The translations under genes and the position numbers were made by a program. From NCBI GenBank assembly GCA_012728535.1, contig JAAYEX010000277.1, positions 1 through 17,378 of the forward strand: a stretch of 17,378 bases of DNA, written 5' to 3'. A model generated the notes under the pieces. It did no database searches and was not told the origin of the DNA. It was given only the letters and a program-made list of their open reading frames with translations. The DNA is from Clostridiaceae bacterium. GTDB lineage: Bacteria > Bacillota > Clostridia > Saccharofermentanales > DTU023. Shown piece after piece: positions 8,256-15,404 of the stretch (the first letter of the stretch is position 1; every line of letters starts with the position of its first letter).

Positions 8256-8286
8256 TTGACATATTAGTGGGGTTTAGTGGTAGAAT
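8256..8286 (+). promoter_or_regulatory. Promoter of the mraZ/dcw cluster (extended -10)
   Basis: TTGACA (8256-8261) is a perfect -35 hexamer. TAGAAT (8281-8286) is a near-consensus -10, and TGG just before it makes an extended -10 (TGN). The spacer is 19 bp, longer than the 17-bp optimum, which the extended -10 may offset. Predicted transcription starts near 8293, giving a leader of about 22 bases before the mraZ GTG. It is the only convincing promoter I see in the window. Confidence 0.75.
8264..8280 (+). promoter_or_regulatory. Putative MraZ operator: two 10-bp-period TTAGTGG repeats
   Basis: TTAGTGG occurs at 8264-8270 and again at 8274-8280, exactly 10 bp apart, so both copies face the same side of the helix. 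MraZ is known to bind tandem GTG(G)-containing repeats with about 10-bp spacing upstream of its own gene in several bacteria. Here the repeats fill the -35/-10 spacer and cover the extended -10 TG, so bound MraZ should block RNA polymerase. Further isolated GTGG motifs at 8224 and 8246 are not in phase. That MraZ binds here is inferred. Confidence 0.65.
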
Positions 8287-8314
8287 ATGAAAAAGATTAT
8301 GGGGGAGGTATAAA

Positions 8315-8749
8315 GTGGCTAGGTACATGCACGTAGTTGATTCTAAGGGTCGTGTCATAGTGCCGTCCAAAATCCGTGAGCGCTTTGATGGCGTCTTAAT
8401 CGTGACTGTCAGTCTGGATAAAGGCTACCTGAACGTATATACCAAATCCCAGTTTGATAAAATCCTCGAGCAATTCAGCGAATTACAAACCAGTGAAGTA
8501 GAAGCACGCCTTTTCCGCCGCCAAATTATTGGTGAAGCGGTTGAATGTGAACTGGATGTCCAGGGGCGTATTTCCATACCCAACCATCTATGGGAAAGAG
8601 TTTTTGTTTCTAAGGGTGAAGAGATCTGCTTCATTGATGTTTATAGCTCAGTTGAGATTTGCTCTAAAGAGTTCTATGAAAGAGAACAGGCAGAAGCAGA
8701 CTCATTGTCTGAACTGGACTTGTCCGCTTATGGCATCCGCGGACTATAA
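8315..8749 (+). CDS. mraZ: Transcriptional regulator MraZ
   Basis: MraZ is a DNA-binding protein with two SpoVT/AbrB-like swapped-hairpin folds; it assembles into rings and regulates the dcw cluster, including itself. The 144-residue product has the first DxKGR motif as DSKGRVIVP from residue 9 and the second as DVQGRISIP from residue 81, the expected doublet. The conserved RRQIIGEAVECELD segment precedes the second. The start is GTG at 8315, with GGGGGAGG at 8301-8308 and 6-base spacing. It is the first gene after the promoter and its end overlaps rsmH by 20 bases. Confidence 0.96.
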   Translation: MARYMHVVDSKGRVIVPSKIRERFDGVLIVTVSLDKGYLNVYTKSQFDKILEQFSELQTSEVEARLFRRQIIGEAVECELDVQGRISIPNHLWERVFVSKGEEICFIDVYSSVEICSKEFYEREQAEADSLSELDLSAYGIRGL

Positions 8750-9692
8750 CAAATGGCACCGTCCGGTCCTTCTGGCTGAGACGATAGAGGCTCTCGCGCT
8801 TAAGCCCGGTGGCTTATACGTAGACGTAACGAGTGGCGGCGGCGGACATAGCGCCGCTATTTTGTCTCAGCTTAATGCGGAGGGTCGGCTCATCGCAATG
8901 GACCGCGATGCAGACGCGAGAGAAGAGACGCGGAAACGGTTGGAATCTTTGAATACCTTAGGGAGCTATTCGGTCCGCTCGTCCAAATTCTCTTCTCTTT
9001 CGTTGAATCTGTTTGATGAGGAAAAAGGCCATATTGACGGTTTGCTTGCTGATTTAGGAACCAGCTCTTATCAATTGGATGAGGCGGACAGAGGCTTTTC
9101 ATATCATCAGGACGGACCGCTTGACATGAGAATGGACCGGTCAGATGGAGAGAGTGCAGCGGAAATCCTGGCATGGATTAAAGAGGATGATCTGGCGTAC
9201 ATTCTTCGTAAGTACGGTGAAGAGACTCATGCCGGAAGAATAGCCAGAGCGATAGTAAGAGAGCGAAAGCTGAGGGCGATTGAAACTACAGGCCAGTTGG
9301 CAGAAATAATCAGTAAAGCAGTACCTGCCTCTGCACGAAGAAAAAAACATCCGGCACGACGGAGCTTCCAGGCCATCCGCATTGCCGTTAACAGAGAATT
9401 TGAAGAAATAGAGGCACTCCTGGAGCAAATTCCGGTCTTAATGTCATCAGGAGGACGTGTAGTGATTATTAGTTTTCACTCCTTAGAAGACCGCCTGATA
9501 AAGCAGACTTTTGCCAAATGGGAAGACCCCTGTGAATGCCCCAGAGAATTTCCGATATGTGTCTGTGGCAAGAAAGCTCTCGGGAAGAGACCTTATCGAA
9601 AAGTGATCGAGGCCTCGGATGAAGAAGTTGAAGAGAACAGTCGCGCACGCAGCGCCAAGTTGCGTGTTTTCGAATTTGGAGGTGTTGGATGA
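8730..9692 (+). CDS. rsmH: 16S rRNA (cytosine-1402-N4) methyltransferase
   Basis: RsmH (MraW) uses S-adenosylmethionine to N4-methylate C1402 of 16S rRNA in the ribosomal P site. The product has 320 residues from ATG 8730, a normal length. The SAM-binding motif is DVTSGGGGHS at 32-41, followed by RLIAMDRDADA, LLADLGTSSYQLD, DRGFSYHQDGPLDMRM, RSFQAIRIAVN and VVIISFHSLEDRLIK. The C-terminal RARSAKLRVFE is typical. The ATG at 8730 is chosen because the family N-terminus is short before HRPVLL; the frame stays open much further upstream inside mraZ, but that part is a shadow. The ribosome binding site is weak, consistent with coupling to mraZ, which it overlaps by 20 bases. Confidence 0.96.
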   Translation: MASADYNKWHRPVLLAETIEALALKPGGLYVDVTSGGGGHSAAILSQLNAEGRLIAMDRDADAREETRKRLESLNTLGSYSVRSSKFSSLSLNLFDEEKGHIDGLLADLGTSSYQLDEADRGFSYHQDGPLDMRMDRSDGESAAEILAWIKEDDLAYILRKYGEETHAGRIARAIVRERKLRAIETTGQLAEIISKAVPASARRKKHPARRSFQAIRIAVNREFEEIEALLEQIPVLMSSGGRVVIISFHSLEDRLIKQTFAKWEDPCECPREFPICVCGKKALGKRPYRKVIEASDEEVEENSRARSAKLRVFEFGGVG

Positions 9693-10276
9693 GTCAATAT
9701 GATACAGATGGCAATCTTGCCCGGAACATGAGGAGCTATTCCGCATACCGGTTGCCGACACCACAGGAAATGCCGGAGCGCCGTTTTGCTGAAGAAGAGG
9801 CAAAGCGTATTAAACGGCGTCGGCAGATGCAGCAAGAAGCCGAAATCAGAAACACTTACCGCGCTCTCAGCCACGAGAGAGTACGTACCTGTATCGCCAT
9901 TATTACAGTTGTTGCAATGATGACTGTAATGGTCTCCTTCATAGTCACGCGTTATGCGCGTATTACGGAAATGAGCTTTCTCAATGCGGGAATGAAACAG
10001 CGCATAGAGCAGATGGAAATGTCTAACAACGCCCTGAATAACAAATTATCTGAGCAATATAATTTTGAGAACATCAAGGAAATTGCACAAAGCGATCTGG
10101 GCCTTCAATTGGCTGCCAACAGTCAGATACTTTATGTCAACGGACATAACTCAGATAAGACGACAATAAATAATTCAGCTGCCGCCGCTGACAGCAGCTT
10201 AGCAGCGGGCAGACTGTTTTCCTACCAGGAGAACGTTGGTACCATAGAAGACTACGTGGAGAGCTTGCGCCCGTGA
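9689..10276 (+). CDS. ftsL: FtsL/DivIC-like cell division protein
   Basis: FtsL-type proteins are bitopic septum proteins that bind DivIB/FtsQ and DivIC/FtsB and help activate FtsW and its PBP. The 195-residue product has a basic, charged cytoplasmic N-terminus of about 65 residues, one membrane segment at about 67-87, a heptad-like coiled coil at about 90-125 (MKQRIEQMEMSNNALNNKL), and the DivIC/FtsL pattern IKEIAQSDLGLQLAANSQI. A Ser/Ala-rich tail follows. It starts ATGA-overlapped with the rsmH stop, with GGAGG at 9678-9682 and 6-base spacing. FtsL is called from position between rsmH and the PBP; sequence alone does not separate FtsL from DivIC. The cytoplasmic part and C-terminal tail are longer than in typical FtsL of about 100-120 residues. 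Confidence 0.85.
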   Translation: MSQYDTDGNLARNMRSYSAYRLPTPQEMPERRFAEEEAKRIKRRRQMQQEAEIRNTYRALSHERVRTCIAIITVVAMMTVMVSFIVTRYARITEMSFLNAGMKQRIEQMEMSNNALNNKLSEQYNFENIKEIAQSDLGLQLAANSQILYVNGHNSDKTTINNSAAAADSSLAAGRLFSYQENVGTIEDYVESLRP

Positions 10277-10341
10277 TGGGGGTTCACATTAGTGAAAGCT
10301 GAATCGGACATAGGATATAGACGGAGATTAATAATTAATTT

Positions 10342-12825
10342 ATGTCACGGCGTCAAGACAAACTTACATCATTACGCAGATTTAAGAAGACTCCCTCTAA
10401 GTCTGTAGGTAAGTTGCCGTTAATTATCGTCAGCATTTGCTTCTTCATTTTTGCTACATTTATTGTTCACCAGCTGTATCAGTTACATATTGTTCAAAGC
10501 AATGAATTGACCGAGCGGGCTGCCCGTCAGCAACACTCAGTCACAAAACATGACTCCAAGCGTGGCTCCATACTGGATCGCTATGGCTATCCTCTGGTCT
10601 CATCCTCCTACGTATATCGGGTCGGTATGACTCCTTCAGTTGTAAGTTCAAGCAATCCAAATATTGATCAGGAAGACATTGCCGATATGCTGATTTCTAC
10701 CCTGGGTCTGGAGGATGAAAAAGCAGAACGGGTCCGTTCATTGATTACTGTAGATAACAGTTTATCTTTATCCGAGGCTGTTATGCTGGCAAGCGAGCGT
10801 GAACGAGTAGCCTATGTTCAGCTCGCATCTTATGTGACTGAAAGCAAAGCGGAAAGGCTGAAAAACTGGTTAAAAGAAAACGGAGTTGGCGGTTTTCGCT
10901 TTGATGCGGAAGAAAAACGGATCTACAACAACGTTGATCTTGCCTCGCCTGTATTGGGAATGACTCTGGCAGAAGCTGGAGGTCTCGAAGGGGTTTCAGG
11001 TCTGGAGGCCAGCTACAATGACCTGCTGTCGGGAGCTGCAAGCTATGTCTATCAGAAACGCAATAACTATATGACACAGGGTGCTGTACCCTTTACTTCC
11101 AGTATAAAACAACAAGGAAGCTCCAGTCAGACTCTCTACTCAACTGTCGATAGCAGTATTCAGTCAATCCTGCATGAAGAACTGCTTTCTATTGCCGCAG
11201 CTACGGGTTCGATTAACGGCATATCAGGCATAATTATGGACATGTATACGGGAGATATCCTGGCCATGGATCAAATCCCTTCATATCGGTCAGATGATCC
11301 GACAGGATTGCCTTTGGGGCTGGAACAGGAATATTGGGACAATCTTGAAGAAGACCAGCGGACCAAGTATCGCAGTGAACATCTCTGGACCAATTACAAT
11401 GTCAGTGCCTCTTATGAGCCCGGCTCTACTTTCAAAACAGTTACCCTTGCTGTCGCTTTAGAGGAAGAGCTGTCAGGAGAGTATGTAATTTACAATGACG
11501 ATCCCATTACTGTACAAGGTCGGACCATGTATTGCGTCACAGGAGAAGGGCACGGAAATGAGACATTGAGTGAAGCCTTTTACCGTTCCTGTAATCCTGT
11601 TTTTGTTCGACTCGGCCATGAAATCGGCATAGATCTATATTATGACTATATTGAGAAACTGGGTTTTAAGGGCATAAGCGGCATTGATCTGAATGGCGAG
11701 GCTTCTGGAATATTCCATGCTGATCCAATGCCACTTGACTTTGCAAATCTGACTTTCGGTGAATCATCTACCGTGACACCGCTGCAACTGGTGAATTTTT
11801 ACGCTGCAGTTGCCAACGGAGGTTATATGAATACACCAAGGCTGATCAAGGGCTTTGAGTCAACAAGCGATGGTACTTATCATGAATTAGCAGTTGAAAA
11901 GGGAGACCAGGTATTCTCAGCTGCAACCAGCAACCGTATTTTGGCCATGCTGGAAGATGTAGTATATCTGGGTAATAACAACACATTCGGCAGTGAAGGC
12001 TTCAGACTGGGCGGAAAAACCGGCACTTCCACTGATGAACTTAAAGGCATACCTACTTATTCTTTTGCCGGAGTGGCTCCGGTCAATGATCCTCGCATAG
12101 TATCGATAATAGTAATCCGTGATCCGGGAATAACAAGCAGCAGTATAGTTGCTGCCCGCGCCAGTAATCGTGTCTCGGCCCGGGTATTAAATTATATGGG
12201 GCTAAAGCAGGAGTATAGCGCTGCTGAATTGGATGCCCTGAAATACTCAGTAGAAATCCCTTCTTTAGCAGGATTAACGGTGGGAGAAGCAGCAGCAAAG
12301 CTATCCGATCTGGGCCTGGCGCCCTCGGTCGCGACTGATCAATTCTATCTGGACAAGCCACTGGTCCAAAGTCTTCCGTCAGCAGGGAGCATCGTTGGCA
12401 AAGGATCAACCGTGTGGCTTTACCCCGAGGCTCTAAATGAAGTAGAATGGGTGACTGTACCTGACTTTAGAGCTAAGAATTATCACGAAACAATTTGGCT
12501 GGCAGCTGAATCAGGACTGGTAATACAGCCTGTGGGCGAGATACAGGGACTATGTGTCGATCAGTCACCGAAAAATTCAGCCTCTGAGGAAGCCGGTGCC
12601 GATGTGACCGGAGCTCCAAATGGTGCAGGAAATAATAATAAAGTAATGGTTCCGAAGGGGACAGTGATTAAATTAAGCTTTTCTGAATACGTGAATGTTG
12701 AGGAAAGGGGCCCTGTCGTATATACTCCTCCAGTGGTGGCAGATCCCGATCCTCCGGACAACTCGGAAGAAGAGTTTGTTGAAATGGAACCGGAACTTGA
12801 TCTTGAAACAGATCCTCTGCCATAA
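10342..12825 (+). CDS. ftsI: Class B penicillin-binding protein (FtsI/PBP2B type) with two PASTA domains
   Basis: This is the septal D,D-transpeptidase that cross-links peptidoglycan beside FtsW. The 827-residue protein has a basic N-terminus, one membrane anchor about 25-43, a PBP dimerisation domain opening with RGSILDRYGYPL, and a transpeptidase domain with SxxK as S362-T-F-K365 (EPGSTFK), SxN as S416-C-N418, and KTG at 559-561. Two PASTA domains follow, about 637-698 and 704-782; the second carries an extra Ala/Gly/Asn-rich insert about 744-767. The last 40 residues are Pro/Glu/Asp-rich. SpoVD is the main alternative, as spore-formers have a close PASTA paralogue here; only one such gene is present, so a division role is favoured. 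The nearest ribosome binding site (CGGAG, 10322-10326) is 15 bases from the ATG, and an in-frame stop at 10336 excludes upstream starts. Confidence 0.93.
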   Translation: MSRRQDKLTSLRRFKKTPSKSVGKLPLIIVSICFFIFATFIVHQLYQLHIVQSNELTERAARQQHSVTKHDSKRGSILDRYGYPLVSSSYVYRVGMTPSVVSSSNPNIDQEDIADMLISTLGLEDEKAERVRSLITVDNSLSLSEAVMLASERERVAYVQLASYVTESKAERLKNWLKENGVGGFRFDAEEKRIYNNVDLASPVLGMTLAEAGGLEGVSGLEASYNDLLSGAASYVYQKRNNYMTQGAVPFTSSIKQQGSSSQTLYSTVDSSIQSILHEELLSIAAATGSINGISGIIMDMYTGDILAMDQIPSYRSDDPTGLPLGLEQEYWDNLEEDQRTKYRSEHLWTNYNVSASYEPGSTFKTVTLAVALEEELSGEYVIYNDDPITVQGRTMYCVTGEGHGNETLSEAFYRSCNPVFVRLGHEIGIDLYYDYIEKLGFKGISGIDLNGEASGIFHADPMPLDFANLTFGESSTVTPLQLVNFYAAVANGGYMNTPRLIKGFESTSDGTYHELAVEKGDQVFSAATSNRILAMLEDVVYLGNNNTFGSEGFRLGGKTGTSTDELKGIPTYSFAGVAPVNDPRIVSIIVIRDPGITSSSIVAARASNRVSARVLNYMGLKQEYSAAELDALKYSVEIPSLAGLTVGEAAAKLSDLGLAPSVATDQFYLDKPLVQSLPSAGSIVGKGSTVWLYPEALNEVEWVTVPDFRAKNYHETIWLAAESGLVIQPVGEIQGLCVDQSPKNSASEEAGADVTGAPNGAGNNNKVMVPKGTVIKLSFSEYVNVEERGPVVYTPPVVADPDPPDNSEEEFVEMEPELDLETDPLP

Positions 12826-12842
12826 GCTGGGCAGGATTTTTT
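12811..12842 (+). terminator. Terminator-like hairpin at the PBP/murF junction
   Basis: TCTGCC (12816-12821) pairs with GGCAGG (12830-12835), six pairs including one G-T wobble, around an 8-base loop containing the PBP stop codon. An alternative pairing with a 2-base bulge extends it through ATCCT (12812-12816) with AGGAT. A six-T run (12837-12842) follows directly. It resembles a weak intrinsic terminator or attenuator inside the cluster. Ribosomes finishing the PBP gene would cover the 5' arm, which could link termination to PBP translation. Function is inferred. Confidence 0.5.
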
Positions 12843-12864
12843 CAGGTTTAGGAGATTAATTTAA

Positions 12865-14361
12865 GTGAGCAGGTTTTTACCAAGTCAAATGAAGCAGTGG
12901 ACCGGTGGCACGGTTGTGCGTGAACCCAGGCACGAAGACGATACTGATAGATTCTACAGCGGTATCTCCAAAGATACACGTACTTTGCAAGCCGGTGAAG
13001 CATACGTAGCCTTGAGGGGAGATCATTTCGACGGGCATCGCTTTCTGGAAGAAGCAGTAAAACGGGGAGCCGGCCTGCTTGTCGTTGAAAAAGATGAACC
13101 ATTAGTTCAAAAGTGGATCAGAGATGTTGAATCCGGCGATGTCGGCGGTCCGGATTTATTGCTGGTGGACGATACCTGGCAGGCTTATCAAGACCTGGCG
13201 GCAGGCTATCGTAAGATGTTGTCATGCTCAGTCGTTGCAGTTACGGGCAGTGTGGGGAAGACTACAACCCGGAATATGATTTGCAATATGGTTCAGTCAC
13301 AGTTGGTGTCGGAACAATCGGAAGGCAATTTAAACAATGAAATCGGATTGTCCGATACTCTTCTATCCACGGATCCCGAAACACAAGTACTGGTTACAGA
13401 AGTAGCAATGGACAGGCCTGGTGAAATTGAGCAACTATCCAATATCGCCAGACCGGATATAAGTATAATTACAAACATAGGTTTTTCGCATGCAGAATAT
13501 CTGGGTACTATGCGTGACATTCTGGAAGAGAAAACATCCATCATCAGGGGAATGAAGGATAATGGCCTCCTGTTTCTCAACGGTGATGACCCGCTTCTTG
13601 AAGAATGGTATGTGCGTGAGTCACCAGCTGTACCGGTCTGGTTCGTTTCAAGCAAGGAAAATGTTTCACGCCTGGAACGTGACGGCAGCCCCGTATTTTG
13701 GTGGGAAGACCTGGTTATAGATAAGAACGGTACTTCTTTTCTTGCCTGCAGCAACCTGGCACCGGATGAACAGTGGGAGATAAGCCTGCCTGTTTCGGGT
13801 GAACACTATGTGAATACATCTTTATTCGGTTTAGCTGTTGCCTATGCACTGGGGCTGGACATGAATGAAGCTGCAGTCTCTGCCGGGGAGTTTGCTAATA
13901 TCGGCAGTCGTCAAAAGCTGATGCATTTGGGTACGATTTCCGTCATGGACGATGCATATAATGCCTCTCCTGAGTCATATGGTTCAGCCTTGGAGGCTGC
14001 AGATATCATGGCTGAGGAACGTCGCCGGGTTTTGGTTTTAGGAGGCATGCGAGAACTGGGGCGCTACACTAAGGGAGTTCATGAAACAGCTGCAAGACAA
14101 GCTTTGGCTAACAATTTTGACCGCATCATCCTGATCGGGACAGAAACGCAATATACAAAGGATAAGCTAATACAGACGTCAGAAGGCCGTAATGTCTTTG
14201 CGGGTTGGTACACGACTGTTGATGATGCGATGCCGCGGATTCTTCAGGAAGTTGAGGATGGAGATTTTGTCTTACTTAAAGCCTCGCGCTACTATCATCT
14301 GGAACGCGTAACGGAGGCCCTGCGGGATAAATTCCTGTCCGCAGAAGCGAGGACTGAATAA
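12865..14361 (+). CDS. murF: UDP-N-acetylmuramoyl-tripeptide--D-alanyl-D-alanine ligase
   Basis: MurF is the cytoplasmic ATP-dependent ligase that adds D-Ala-D-Ala to UDP-MurNAc-tripeptide, completing the pentapeptide precursor. The 498-residue product has the three Mur-ligase domains: an N-terminal substrate domain with SGISKDTRTLQAGEAYVAL; a central ATPase domain with P-loop TGSVGKTTT at 127-135, GNLNNEIGL, RPDISIITNIGFSHAEYLG and LFLNGDDPL; and a C-terminal domain with DDAYNASPESYGSAL, VLVLGGMRELG and KASR at 472-475. DAYNASPES identifies MurF over MurC, D or E. The start is GTG 12865 with AGGAG at 12850-12854 and a 10-base spacing. The conserved ligase and C-terminal motifs read slightly off consensus (NNEIGL, KASR) but all core residues are present. 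murE would normally precede it and is missing. Confidence 0.95.
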   Translation: MSRFLPSQMKQWTGGTVVREPRHEDDTDRFYSGISKDTRTLQAGEAYVALRGDHFDGHRFLEEAVKRGAGLLVVEKDEPLVQKWIRDVESGDVGGPDLLLVDDTWQAYQDLAAGYRKMLSCSVVAVTGSVGKTTTRNMICNMVQSQLVSEQSEGNLNNEIGLSDTLLSTDPETQVLVTEVAMDRPGEIEQLSNIARPDISIITNIGFSHAEYLGTMRDILEEKTSIIRGMKDNGLLFLNGDDPLLEEWYVRESPAVPVWFVSSKENVSRLERDGSPVFWWEDLVIDKNGTSFLACSNLAPDEQWEISLPVSGEHYVNTSLFGLAVAYALGLDMNEAAVSAGEFANIGSRQKLMHLGTISVMDDAYNASPESYGSALEAADIMAEERRRVLVLGGMRELGRYTKGVHETAARQALANNFDRIILIGTETQYTKDKLIQTSEGRNVFAGWYTTVDDAMPRILQEVEDGDFVLLKASRYYHLERVTEALRDKFLSAEARTE

Positions 14362-15392
14362 TGAGTCTGTTTTTGGGTACTAAATTATTAGACGGTCCAA
14401 GCATGCTGATCTGGGCTTTACTAATGTTTCTGGCTACACTGTTAATCGGAGCTTTAGGTATGCCTCTGGTGAAGAAGTTGAATATCGGCCAGCGTGTACG
14501 TGATGACGGTCCCAAATCCCATTATTCAAAAAGCGGAACTCCAACCTTCGGGGCTTTGTTTTTTCTCCTGCCCCTCTTTATTATGGGATTGGCAGCGAGC
14601 CTGATCTATTCCCGTATGCAGAGCTTCTCCATAATTCTTCTCTTTATGTTATTGTTCTCAATCGTGGGCTTTATCGATGACTACATAAAAGTTAGAGTTT
14701 CGAAAGGCGGATTGAGCATCAGACAGAAGACTCTGATGCTGGGTCTGCTCTCTATTCTGGCATCAGCCTGGTTTATTTATCTTCGCCCCGGTGACACATA
14801 CTTGCTCATGCCCTTTACTATGGAGAAAGTGGTCCTGACCGGTATCTGGCAATTTATTTATTTTCTGATCCTAATACCTTTTCTTTTTTATATGAGCAAT
14901 TCGGTCAACATAACCGATGGCCTGGACGGCCTCCTGTCCGGATTGATGGCTATCGCCTGCACCTTCCTGACAGCTATCGCCCGTATCTTGGTAATTGCCC
15001 ATTTAGCTCCATATCAATCGCAGTTTTTGCCCATACTTATTGTTGCCGGCTGTTTAGGCTTTTTATTCTTCAATCGCCACCCAGCCCGAATCTTCATGGG
15101 TGACACGGGTTCTCAGGCTTTAGGTATTGGTTTTACTTTAATTTGTGTAGTTATGGGCACCCCTTATCTGGCATTCATTACCGGTTTTGTTTTCTTCTTT
15201 GAAGGCCTGTCTGTTGTCATGCAAAGAATGTATTACCGTCGTACCGGCGGCAAGAGAATCTTCAGGATGGCTCCGGTTCACCACCATTTCGAGCTGGGAG
15301 GCTGGACAGAGCAAAAGGTAACAAATGTTTTTTATCTGCTAGGAATTATTTTCGGAATTATAGGTATCTTGTTCATTTATGGCGCTATCTGA
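14361..15392 (+). CDS. mraY: Phospho-N-acetylmuramoyl-pentapeptide-transferase
   Basis: MraY is the polytopic membrane enzyme that moves phospho-MurNAc-pentapeptide to undecaprenyl phosphate, forming lipid I. The 343-residue product has about ten membrane segments and the family motifs: DDGPKSHYSKSGTPTFGAL near the N-terminus (usual form GTPTMGG, here GTPTFGA); the catalytic DDYIK with D106-D107; NSVNITDGLDG at 180-190 with N180, N183, D186 and D189; PARIFMGDTGS; and the MraY-specific APVHHHFELGGW with H307-H309. The ATG overlaps the murF stop by one base (TAATG), with GAGGA at 14349-14353 and 7-base spacing. All catalytic Asp and His residues are present. The His motif separates it from WecA/TagO relatives. 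Confidence 0.97.
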   Translation: MSLFLGTKLLDGPSMLIWALLMFLATLLIGALGMPLVKKLNIGQRVRDDGPKSHYSKSGTPTFGALFFLLPLFIMGLAASLIYSRMQSFSIILLFMLLFSIVGFIDDYIKVRVSKGGLSIRQKTLMLGLLSILASAWFIYLRPGDTYLLMPFTMEKVVLTGIWQFIYFLILIPFLFYMSNSVNITDGLDGLLSGLMAIACTFLTAIARILVIAHLAPYQSQFLPILIVAGCLGFLFFNRHPARIFMGDTGSQALGIGFTLICVVMGTPYLAFITGFVFFFEGLSVVMQRMYYRRTGGKRIFRMAPVHHHFELGGWTEQKVTNVFYLLGIIFGIIGILFIYGAI

Positions 15393-15404
15393 TGGGAGTA
15401 GTGT

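Noticed and set aside
8311..8320. A third MraZ repeat (AAAGTGG) at the mraZ start codon
   Set aside because: It is 38 bp from the last good repeat, out of the 10-bp phase, and explained by the GTG start and second codon.
8529..8729. Upstream extension of the rsmH frame from a TTG at 8529
   Set aside because: The added 67 residues overlap mraZ in another frame and match no RsmH sequence; the family begins shortly before HRPVLL, fitting ATG 8730.
10281..10298. Possible terminator between ftsL and the PBP gene
   Set aside because: The stem is only 5 bp with a 4-base loop and no T-run follows, so it cannot be called a terminator.
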